Assembly: GCA_963920765.1 (NCBI GenBank)
Contig: OY987242.1
Location: 4,428,789-4,492,788, forward strand
DNA: 64,000 nucleotides
Source of the DNA: Ulota crispa
Lineage: Eukaryota; Streptophyta; Bryopsida; Orthotrichales; Orthotrichaceae
Direction of reading: 5' to 3'
The position numbers were made by a program, and so were the translations under genes. The notes beneath the pieces are model-generated. The model was not told the origin of the DNA, searched no databases, and saw only the letters and a program-made list of their open reading frames with translations. Each line of letters begins with the position of its first letter. The stretch's first letter is position 1. Of this stretch, positions 28,341 through 38,057 are shown piece by piece.

Positions 28341-31071
28341 GTCTGTCAAAATTGTTGCTAGTTTGGCCTCCTTTTGTTAAAAAAATGTTATGCTCTTGAC
28401 ATGTTCCCAATTTAAACTTGCTCTATTTTTGTGCTCTATTACGGCACAAACAATTGCTTACACATGTGATAATAAGGATCTTAATAAGTGTTAACAAGGT
28501 TCTACACTCTAAGTACTCCTTAAACGTTACTTTTATTTGTAAATGCTATATGGGCAGTTTGCCCTATCATCACTCTTGCTCTATTATCGTTTTCCTGTTT
28601 TCAAATATCCATATTTTTTAGGGATTTGTTTCAAATTTGGGTTTAGGAATATCACAAGAAATGTCTTAAAATTTTCTAATTGAATGTGCACTTTTATTTT
28701 CTCTTTTAACCAAAGGTGTTTGCGATGGAGTGTATTCATTACAAAAAGTTTGAGCCCTCCAAAAGCTTCCTAATATTTAACAAATCAAGCTATTATTTGG
28801 CTAGTGTGAGTACAAGAAAAGGACACTCATACCTATTGCTACCTTGTATGAAGGACCTTAACCACATGCACAATCTAAAAAAATAAAAAAGGTATTGCAC
28901 TCATAAAATATGTAAATGTACCCTCTAGTCACTACCCAAGTACTTCACTCATGTATTCAAATAGAGTAAAGTAGAATTTATGGTCCTATTGTACATTTGT
29001 ACCCATAATTTTTGTCCAATTTGAATGACTTAATAATGTGATTTTCATGATTGCATTGAATTCAAAGGGTGAGCAGAAAACAGAGGATTAGTGATTTGTT
29101 TGTTGTAGTAAGTACATATCTTAAGACCCTTTAGAGACATTGGAGGGGACTCTTGGAGTGCTCAAATATTTTCTTATGAGCCATGAAGACCTCAATCAAA
29201 TGTAAAATACAAAACACTTGCACCTTAGTTATAACAAAGTCAATTACAAAAAATAAAAACAACTAAACTTTGTTAGTTTAGCTAGTTTGTATGAATGATC
29301 ATAAAGGCCAAAGATAGGAAGATAAAGACCAAGAGATGAAATTACAAGATATGATCATACATGATGGCCTAAACTGTTTGAAGAGTGATCATAGGGCAAT
29401 TTCAATTTTGAGCTTAAAACTGACCATACATCAATTAAACCTTGATAAACAACACATATTTCATTCATTTTAAGGTTCGGAGACTTGATGCAAAACCCTA
29501 ATTAAACTATCTTTTAAATGATTTTATAACCACGGCATGTAGAATATTATATCCTTTTAATTAATTCTTCATTTGAGGCGCAATGATAATAGGGCAAAAA
29601 GTCTATATTTTGCTCGGGGAGGTCATACCCCTTTACAATCAAATATCACTTGTCATAATGGGGTAATTAAATGGAGGGTATTTAGATTCTTATGGTAAAT
29701 TTTTCCTCCCTTTCTTTAGATAAAAAGCTACTTTATTGTATTTTAGGGTACCCTATGCTTATTTCTAAATGGTTATATGACCTAATTTTTTAAACCCTAT
29801 TTTTTTTACAAACACAAAAGTATCATAAGAAAAAATTGTGTATACAACGGATTTATAGAAGACTTTGGCCCGCAAGAAAATAGCATAAGAATTTAACACA
29901 TAGCAAATCCCTCAAACCATACTTACGAAGCAGTCTTCCTAAATTCAAATCCATTCCTAAAAATTCAAATTGCCCTCAACCACATGCATACTCACAAAAC
30001 GGCAAATGACGAGCTTTGAAGCACTTAACCCTAAAATGGAAAAGAGCACATGAAAGGAAGAAAACCGGGTAGAGGATAGCACGTAAGTCTAAGCATGAAC
30101 CCGAGCTCTTATTGTCAAGAATTACAAAAAGAAGTGATTGGTGACGTCAACGTCCACCACCGTAGTTGGCGGAAGAAGATAAGAAATCCAACCTTGAATG
30201 CACCAAAGAAGAAAACAAATCCAACCCTAAACACAAACCCCACTAAGCTCACACTCTTGTGCTTGCACATATAGTGATGTGAGGAAGATTTTGTAAGGAA
30301 GATGGGAAGCTTCAATTGCATAGCACCCTCGCCGCCACTTTCAGCTAGCTCAAATAATCTGATGAGAGAAAAATCACAAACATCAAGAAAGCAATCTCAA
30401 ATTTGAAAATCCTAAGTGCCAGCAAGAGCAACAGTAAGCTTAGCATAACATCATGTAAAGAAGCTAACTTGTAAAGAATCCAATGTGCTTGCCAGCACAA
30501 ACCCTACTCTTGAGATTCCACAACAATGCCAAACTTTGCCAGCACGCTTGATCCTTCTTTAATTGCCCTATAGCATGTTGCTAAACCCTAAACCATTGCA
30601 ACTCTAAACCATTGCAACCCAAAACTTGGACGAGAAAAATCACTTTTCATCTATATTGCTCATGAACTTTGAATCCTACATTTATCCTACTAAACTCTTT
30701 TAGGATAATCCTATAATTCCCACCCTTTTTTTCTACACTATTCTAAAATGGAGGATTATACACCACCCTCTTTTACGTATGATGAAGCAAGACATATTTT
30801 CCCAATGCTATGGTAAATCTAAAAAAGATATAAAATTTATCCCCAATTAAAAAATTGACCCTATTTTTTATCTCACGTAGTTTACTAAAAATTGGAGAGT
30901 CACCCCCCAAGATATTTTGCTACAAAACATAATTTTGATTTGAGGATTTGAGAATTTTAGGGTTTTATGAGGACATTAGTACAACAAGCAGCCTTCAATG
31001 GAGTAAACTTCATCCTCTTGGTACCATCTTGCTTTTTGACATGTCTAGAAGAATTTTTGAATCTCTCTAAC
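28341..31071 (+). other. AT-rich intergenic DNA, no gene seen
   Basis: No recognisable coding region or RNA gene. Short frames such as 30115-30321 on the minus strand are low complexity. Scattered CCCTAAA words occur but form no array. Confidence 0.5.
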
Positions 31072-31300
31072 TAAGGTAAGAGGCTCTAATTGCATTATGG
31101 TTCTAATTGCGTTTGTGTTTAGGAACGTGTGACATTTGAGTTAAAATATCTATGACTCTCCTTGATGAGTTGGGTAGGCTTAGCATATCTAAGCCTACCT
31201 AACTCATCAAGGACAATCATAGATATTTTAACTCAAATGTCACACGTTCCTAAACACAAACGCAATTAGAACCATAATGCAATTAGAGCCTCTTACCTTA
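31072..31300. repeat. Near-perfect 229-bp hairpin
   Basis: The arms of about 110 bp are complementary with very few mismatches, and the loop is only a few bases around CATAT near 31187. The ends are TAAGGTAAGAGGCTC and its mirror. It is probably a young MITE; transcription through it would give a long double-stranded RNA. Confidence 0.85.
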
Positions 31301-31433
31301 AGTTACTGGTCAATGCCAGGAATGGAATATGCAATGAATGCAAAGAACGCATGTATATTGTATAGCCACCCATAAATAAACATGAAAAGCCAGAAATAAA
31401 AAATGCCTATAATCAGTTGGATTTGTCCAAATG

Positions 31434-32580
31434 GGCTCGGTTTACTGCACATATGTTGATCTAGGCCCCACCCCTGTCAGGGCCAAAAATAAACACTCTC
31501 CATGGCTACCCCTTGTGATGAGCTGCCTAGAGCAACTTTAGCTTTTGTCATTGAGCTTCACATGGTCAAGTTAGGAAGAGGAAATTAAAATATTGGCATC
31601 AATTCCAAAGTTCCAATTGCAAGCATTTGGTCACAAAGATTTTTCAAGGTCCAAAATCACTAAAATTGTATAGTTGTGAGTAGGAGATGCTAAAAACAAC
31701 TCTTAGTGAAGTCTTTAGTGTGTTCATACGCTCATAATACTAACTTGAGGAGTTCTTAATCCTTAAGCGCCGAGGTGTATCACCGCAAATAAATGGGCCG
31801 AGTGTATTTGTAGGGGACGATTTTTGTCCCCTTTGTTGTTTAAGGGTTAAATAGTGAGATCGGGCACTCAAAACCATCATGTCAATCACCCAAAACCATC
31901 ACTTTGTCACCCACAACCATCACATTGTCACCCAAAACCAATTTTTTTCTATAACCGGCAATGACTGACAAAATTATGTGTCAAATTGGTCCGTAGGCAA
32001 CGCCATTGGGGACCATCAATTGTTGTTGCAATAAGAAATACTTAGACACAACACATAAGGTAGGAGCACCCCTCTCCGTTAGTGTCCTTACCCCCAATAC
32101 CTACTTATGTCAGTGATTCATTGCTGGATATAGAAAATTTTTGGTTTTGGATGACAATGTGATGGTTATTGGTGACAAAGTGATGGTTTTGGGTGATTGA
32201 CATGATGGTTTTGGGTGATTGACATGATGCTTTTGAGTGCCCCATCTCACTACTTAAGAACTCCCCAAGTTAGTATTATGAGCGTATGAGCACACTAAAG
32301 ACTTCACTAAGAGTTGTTTTTAGCATCTCCTACTCACAACTATACAATTTTAGTGATTTTGGACCTTGAAAAATCTTTGTGACCAAATGCTTGCAATTGG
32401 AACTTTGGAATTGATGCCAATATTTTGATTTCCTCTTCCTAACTTGACCACATGAAGCTCATTGACAGAAGCTCAAGTTGCTCTGGATAGCTCGTCATAA
32501 GGGGTAGCCACAAAGAGTGTTTATTTTTGGCCCTGACAAGGGCAAGGCCCAGATCGATGTATGTGCAATAAACTGAGCCG
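31434..32580. repeat. 1.15-kb palindrome with arms of about 480-530 bp
   Basis: Sequence from GGCTCGGTTTACTGC (left) to its mirror at 32565-32580 is repeated in inverted form around a loop of about 170 bp near 31955-32125. The left arm is longer because it carries the 91-bp TTAA insertion at 31756-31850. Confidence 0.8.
31756..31850. mobile_element. Short TTAA element present in only one palindrome arm
   Basis: Left tip TTAATCCTTAAGCGCC, right tip in reverse complement TTAACCCTTAAACAAC. The flanks are GGAGTTC-TTAA on the left and TTAA-ATAGTGAGA on the right. The opposite palindrome arm (around 32254) reads, in reverse complement, GGAGTTCTTAAGTAGTGAGA with a single TTAA and no insert. The second arm is therefore a natural empty site, and the target duplication is exactly TTAA. 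Confidence 0.88.
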
Positions 32581-32677
32581 CACTGTTGTAGTGGAGAAAC
32601 GTGGGTTGGAGAATGCTATGCTAGAATATTTTGGCAAAATAGTTGTTGTTTTTTGAAACCTATATAATTTTTTTTGT

Positions 32678-32926
32678 TTAACCCCTGAGTGCTTAGAGTT
32701 GAAACAAAAAAAACTTGAATTTTGTGCAATCAAAGTGTCCATGTGGATTGAAAAACACAATCCACAAGATCCCACCATATGAATTGTTAGTGGAAAGCTT
32801 CTTCATCATGCTGGACTCGATTGGAAGTGGTTTCACCGAACGTGCAATGATATTATAATGGTCAAAATTGAGTTGACCTAGCTTTTTGAGAGAGATTATG
32901 ATGTCTCTCGAGCACTCAAGGGTTAA
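32678..32926. mobile_element. TTAA-bounded element, 249 bp
   Basis: The left tip is TTAACCCCTGAGTGCTTAGA and the right tip in reverse complement is TTAACCCTTGAGTGCTCGAG. TTAA is at both edges. It ends 14 bp before the tRNA pseudogene. Confidence 0.75.
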
Positions 32927-32939
32927 TGATCACACTTTA

Positions 32940-33645
32940 GCCACTATAGCTCAGTGGTAGAGCGTTAGGCCCTATTCAGACTAGCAATCGGCTGAAAATT
33001 TCACGAACATGATTGGTTGAAATTTGGGTTTTGATTGTTGCAAGGTTCATATTAAGGGTTTGTCTGGTACTTTTACATCCATGTTCACCAACTAATATAG
33101 CCACATGAGCGGCAGAGATAGTGAAGTTTTGGGGCCTACTCCAAGGGTGGTACCAAACTTGACCGATCATTACAAGGGATTTGGACCTCCAAAGTGGCCC
33201 CTTCCCCCAAATCCATGGGAGCTTTGGGAACACCTTCCACATGGGTAGTGTGCTATAGGCTAGGCTGGCACTACGTCGACCACGTCAGCTTGTATTGTTT
33301 ATTATTTTATTATTTTTTGAAAAAAAATTCAAAAAAAATTCAAAAATTCAAAAAAAATCTTATTTTTTCTAAGGCTTTTATTTTTTTATTTTTATTTAAT
33401 TAATTTTTCTAACAACGAGCAGGGGCTGGTTCCCAACATCAAGAACAAAAAACTCACAGCCCCTTTGGGGGTCCAAATCCCTTGTAATGAGAGGCACACT
33501 CTTGGATGACACACGATTACATGGAAAAGTTTCTAGCGGGCAAAACACCGGACATGGTTCCGATTTTAGTCTCTCGGCCGGTTGCTAGCCGTTGCTAGTT
33601 TGAAGCCTACCTTAGTCTTGTGATGTTTGATCCATCGTGGAGGCA
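32940..33645 (+). pseudogene. tRNA-Thr pseudogene split by a 644-bp MITE
   Basis: The 5' half GCCACTATAGCTCAGTGGTA GAGCGTTA (32940-32967, written here in two pieces) is a tRNA acceptor arm and D-arm. The 3' half at 33612-33645 starts TTAGTCTTGTGATG, which retains the TGT anticodon loop, and continues TTTGATCCATCGTGGAGGCA. The two halves match the intact tRNA-Thr at 34214-34285, but a short part of the anticodon stem and variable loop is missing and one acceptor pair is mismatched. The duplicated TTA (32965-32967 and 33612-33614) marks the insertion. Confidence 0.85.
32968..33611. mobile_element. Tourist/PIF-like MITE inserted in the tRNA pseudogene
   Basis: The left tip GGCCCTATTCAGACTAGCAA and the right tip in reverse complement GGTAGGCTTCAAACTAGCAA are imperfect terminal repeats. 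TTA is duplicated at the junctions. From 33057 its interior is homologous, in the opposite orientation, to the MITE at 1265-1499. Confidence 0.72.
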
Positions 33646-33668
33646 CTTATGTATTATTAAGGCACTTA

Positions 33669-34154
33669 TCTATATTTATAAAAGAATCCCAAAACTCCAT
33701 TTTAGATGAAAAGTAAAGAGTTTGAGTGCAACTATGAGTTGCATTCCATGCATGGAAGTTGCGCCTTTTACATTTTCTTTTTTAACAAATTGCACCTTTT
33801 ACATTTTATATTGTTGCACTTTTTACATTTTCTACTTAACATGCTGCACTTTTTACATTTTTTTTAGCCAGTAAAAGCATTTATATTTATATTGAATAAT
33901 TTGTTTATTATAATGATATTTTGGTTACTGCCGTTGGTACAACAGGTATGTAAACTAGTGTATTATTAGTAAAAGCATTTATATTTATATTGAATAATTT
34001 GTTTATTATAATGATATTTTGGTTACCGCCGTTGGTACAACAGGTATGTAAACTAGTGTATTATTAGTAAAAGCATTTATATTTATATTGAATAATTTGT
34101 TTATTATAATGATATTTTGGTTACCGCCGTTGGTACAACAGGTATGTAAACTAG
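33669..34154 (+). mobile_element. Helitron-like element with triplicated 98-bp 3' end
   Basis: It starts TCTATATTTATAAAAGAATC after an A and ends CTAG before a T, as expected for A-T target insertion by Helitrons. A small GTTG-GTA-CAAC hairpin lies about 13-20 bp before CTAG. The last 98 bp (GTAAAAGCATTTATATTT ... CTAGTGTATTATTA) occur three times in tandem, starting at 33871, 33969 and 34067. There is no coding capacity. The assignment is by end structure only. Confidence 0.5.
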
Positions 34155-34213
34155 TGTATTATTAACGAAGTATGTATGATTTTTCGCAAAAGTAACTCTT
34201 TTTACCTTTTTCT

Positions 34214-34285
34214 TGCCTCCACGGTGGATCGAACACCGGACCTTCAGTTTACAAGACTGACGCTCTACCACTGAGCTATAAAGGC
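34214..34285 (-). tRNA. tRNA-Thr (anticodon UGU)
   Basis: The minus strand reads GCCTTTATAGCTCAGTGGTA at the 5' end. The anticodon stem-loop has a TCAGT stem, loop CTTGTAA (anticodon TGT) and ACTGA. The T-arm is GGTGTTCGATCCACC, and the end is GTGGAGGC plus discriminator A. The seven-pair acceptor stem closes with two G-U pairs. The internal A box (TAGCTCAGTGG) and B box (GGTTCGAnnCC type) are intact, so Pol III transcription is plausible. No CCA is encoded, as usual in nuclear genes. A TTTT run on the minus strand about 24 bp downstream may terminate transcription. Confidence 0.95.
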
Positions 34286-34430
34286 GAGCAGTGGGCATCC
34301 ATCCAACTGATGTGTTGTATGGTCTTGCCGTACAGCCACATATAGTGAGCCACGTTTGTGAACACCGTTCCCAGGTGGAGGGAGCGCTATGTACTGTAAC
34401 GCCAGATTCTGAGAACAGGCTAGGGTTTAG

Positions 34431-34448
34431 GGTTTAGGAGTCGCTCAA
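34431..34448 (+). promoter_or_regulatory. Telo-box pair upstream of the TAF1B-like gene
   Basis: TAGGGTTTAGGGTTTAGG contains two overlapping telo-box motifs (reverse of AAACCCTAA) about 375 bp before the start codon. Plant telo-boxes are frequent in promoters of ribosome-biogenesis genes, which fits a Pol I factor. Confidence 0.5.
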
Positions 34449-34819
34449 CTCCGCCTTGCAATGCGCTTGGAAGCCTTGTTTGAATTTGGCAATGAAGCTC
34501 TTCACGTCACGCAGCTGAACTGGCTGGAAGTAGAAATGCGATCGTGAGGTGCAGCGGAAGCCGAGGAATACAGAAAATGTCGAGAGATCATGAACGTCGG
34601 CGTACTGCGATAGAGCCGGCGAAAATGCGACTTCAGATCAAGCGACGTTATCATCGTCGTCGAATCGAATTCGCGGAGTGATAGATGGCTTGGATTTGTT
34701 ACCAGAATGGCTACTATCGACTTCTGTAGTGGTCGTGCATCTCGGTCTCTTGCACTGTTGTCTGCTTTCGGCGAGGCCTTGAGGGAGTGTATGTTAGCAG
34801 GGGACGGATTTATGAGGCC

Positions 34820-37800
34820 ATGTCGGGGTTCTGCAGCGTGTGCGGCTCCGCAGACTTGTCCGTCGGCGGCGATGGATTCTCCTACTGCAACCTGTGCGGA
34901 TCCCAGTCCCAATTCTTCCAGGACCAAGCGTTCGACTACGACGACACGCACCTCTACAACTCCCGACACGTCCGTGAGCGTGGGATTGCACGGAAGGAGT
35001 CGCAGCTGGCGACGCAGCAAACCCTCGCCACTCAGGCTTCGCAATTGGCGTCGCAGGAGGAACTCGCTTACTTCCAAGCCTCGCAGTATGAGTCACAATT
35101 CGGCGACGACTCGATGCCGTTCTCGCAGAATCCGTCCCAGTCGATTCCTGCTCCGACGGAGTTAGGGTTGCTGGAGTCCGAGTTAGGGTTGTCGGAATCC
35201 GGAAGGTTGGCGGCCAGAGTGCGAAAAGTGTACGTGGAGGGCGTGCAGGTGCTCGTGCAGATGCAATGCGAGGCATTGGTGCAGACGTTCGGGGTCACTC
35301 CGCTCGTGTGTGGCATTCTCGGGCCCGTGTGGATGAAGTTTGTGAGTAGCACCGGCGTGTATGAAGACGGGTGGGCGGACGAGGCCTTGCTGGTTGCCGA
35401 AGCGCAGCATGAGAAGTCGGACAAGGAAGACGATGAAGAGGACGACGATTTCCTTGCAGGTGAGCACGTCCTTTACTATTCTATAGCCTTTCTCCCAATT
35501 GCACAACAACAGCTGTTTGGTAGAATGATGTTGCTGCAAACTCGCACCATGCACTAAATCCTAAACCCTAAACCCTAAAACCCTGATTTTGCTTGAACAA
35601 GTCCCTTCCCCTATTTGGTCTCCTGTTATTTTCCAGTCAATTCCTGAACCCTAAACCCTAAAACCCTGATTTTGGTTGAACAAGCTGTTCCGATTCCCTT
35701 CCCCTATTTGGTCTCCTGTTATTTTCCAGTCAATTCCTGAACCCTAAACCCTAAAACCCTGATTTTGGTTGGACAAGCTGTTCCGATTCCCTTCCCCTAT
35801 TTGACCTCCTGTTATTTTCCAGTCAATTCCTGAGTGCTCAATCTAAGAATAGAAAAAAATCCACTTTGAAAACCTGTAGTCTATTGTAGGAATTTTGAAC
35901 ATATTGACTTCGATTATTGACAATATGTACAACGTGATTTCTTTTTTCTATCGCTTTTTTGTGTTACTATACTGGAAGCTTTCTTTAGTGATAGACTCTG
36001 TTTGGCCATCTAGGGGGATAACCTTATTTGATTGGACCTATTGAGCGATGACTGTATTCCTCTTGAAGCATCATTTATGTTGTATAGGGCTTCTATGAAG
36101 TTTATAGGCTTGCTTGTTTTATATATTCCATCGACTTCTTTGTTTTCTTGTGTATTGTTTGTATTGTTGAGCTTCGCATTTGTTGGTATATGGCAGGGAT
36201 GGACCTCGACAATGATGAGAAACCTATAGTGCTTCGAAAAGAGGCGAAGCCGAAGAGGAAGAAAAGAGTGAGTGGGGAGCCTTGGACCACATATGGTGAA
36301 AGAACTCGCTTTGTGTGGCTTCGGAGTTTGAAGGCACGTATCCCTCTGCGTGCATCTCTTGCAATCACGTTCCTAGTATGCCACTTGGCTCGAGAGCCAG
36401 TCCTTCCAACGGACATCGTAAACTGGGCTTTTGAAGGAACTCTTCCGTACTTAAGTGCACATATCGAAATTGAGAAGCGGTCTAATTGGGGCACTCAGTT
36501 ACAACTGTTCAAAGCTAGCAAGATCTTCAAGCCTCAAAGAATGACAAATGCTCGAGTGGTGGAGTACCTAGCGAGTGTAATTGGAGACCGAATAGGCTTA
36601 GAGTTACCTCCAATCAATTTTCATGCAATCGCCAGGCGGTTCTTGAGAGAACTTAATCTTCCTGTTGAGCTTTTAGCACCATATGTCTTTAGGTTGTATG
36701 AGTGGTTTCCTAGTTCAGGATTGTGGCTTGCCAGTCAAGTGAGTAAATTCCCCACTCGTGTGTACGTCATGGCAATGCTAGTAGTAGTTTTCAAGGTTCT
36801 CTACAAATTGGATGGTAGGCACAGATTGCCTACTACGGATTCTGATGCCGTTATTGGAGTTGAGTTAGCGATGGGAACGTTGAGAGTGCGAGAGGACGAG
36901 CAGTGGAATTCGGAGGAGTTTGTGGCCAAGATAAAGCTCATCTTGCGGGATGATGCCATCCAACTTGGTGATTTCCCATATCTTTCATCTTTACTCATCT
37001 TGCTAACTTTGAGATTGCTATTTTTATTGGAACTCATTTTTTGCAAAAAAACGAATATGCTTAGTTAGTTATGATTTCAATTTTAGCAATCATGTTGTTG
37101 TATTAGTTTCCTTTTCTGATTCTTAAGATACTATAGCCGCATGGTAGAGGATACGTGTTTTGTCTTACATAGAGGAACCTTTAGTAAAGCAGAGTTCTAA
37201 TACGTGATTTGCAACAGATGATCAGGAACAACTTACAGAATACTTGAGGTACTGCCGGGAAACCATTTTTGCAAACGAAGGCACTTCGAATGACGAAGAT
37301 CTTCGTGACCACTTTTGGGACCTCTATGAACAGTCCGCTAAAGAGGTTTCACATCATCTCTCTTTGATTCCTTCTGCATCTTCGTAACCAGACATGTAGC
37401 TTTCATCTTCAAAGATATCTCAGCTTGTGAATTAAATGTGGTCAGGATTTTTTCATACATTCAACACTTTTAAAGAAGGCTATAATAATGTAAAGATTTT
37501 TCCTAGTCTCGGCACACTTGCTGGTAGAACTTTCCTGTTGAATTGACACCTTTCCTGTTTTGTTTTCTTTTTACTTGCAGGGTGCCTTGAGAGGAACTGT
37601 ATCTAGACAATCAGAAGACCTGGATTCTGATATCGGCATAAATGGATCACTGCTTTTAGGTTCGGAAGAAAACACTCGTCGAAAACAAACGAAGACTGGT
37701 AAAAAGTCAAAGGAAACGTTATCCAAGTTACGGACTGATCCTTTGCTACGGGGGATGGAGGAGCTGGGTTTCTTTCTCCTGGACCCTCCGAAAGATGTGC

Positions 37801-38057
37801 CCGGTGAGCAGGAGTATTGGACTTACATAATTACCAGAGATGATATTCGGCCTGTTCATGAAGACTATCTGTTTGTCCTCAGGGCTTGTGCGAAGATCAT
37901 AGGTGTTGACCCTCGTGTAATGCACCTTGCAATTTTGAACGTGGAGAAAAGTGTTATTGATGCAGAGAAGAAAATTTTGAAGTTCCTGGCTATGAAGAAA
38001 GGTAGATCATTAGATATTGCTGCCCATGGGTCTGAACAAATGGAAGAGCTTGACTAA
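34820..38057 (+). CDS. TAF1B: TAF1B/Rrn7-like RNA polymerase I initiation factor
   Basis: Four exons (34820-35459, 36197-36967, 37218-37345 and 37581-38057) join in frame to encode 671 aa. The N-terminus MSGFCSVCGS has a zinc ribbon C5-x2-C8-x14-C23-x2-C26 followed by a long acidic and Gln/Ser-rich linker, the layout of the Rrn7/TAF1B family (the TFIIB-like subunit of SL1/core factor). The middle section (about 214-470), with helical blocks such as LVCHLAREPVLPTDIVNWAF and FPTRVYVMAMLVVVFKVLY, resembles the TFIIB-like cyclin folds. The product should act in the nucleolus to recruit Pol I to rDNA promoters. I chose ATG 34820 because it places the zinc ribbon at residue 5; an in-frame ATG at 34787 would add 11 residues. 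Intron 1 holds a 93-bp tandem array. Confidence 0.88.
35553..35835 (+). repeat. 93-bp tandem array with CCCTAAA words in TAF1B intron 1
   Basis: CAATTCCTGAACCCTAAACC begins at 35638 and 35731, and a last partial copy starts at 35824. The spacing is 93 bp. A partial first unit lies at 35564. Every unit ends with TCCTGTTATTTTCCAG, which looks like a 3' splice site. The layout parallels the array in subtilase intron 9, although the sequences are unrelated outside the telomere-like words. Confidence 0.85.

Noticed and set aside
31072-31300. Assigning the hairpin to PIF/Harbinger on the basis of flanking TAA/TTA
   Set aside because: The left flank gives TAA and the right TTA, which are mirror images belonging to the inverted repeat and not a direct duplication.
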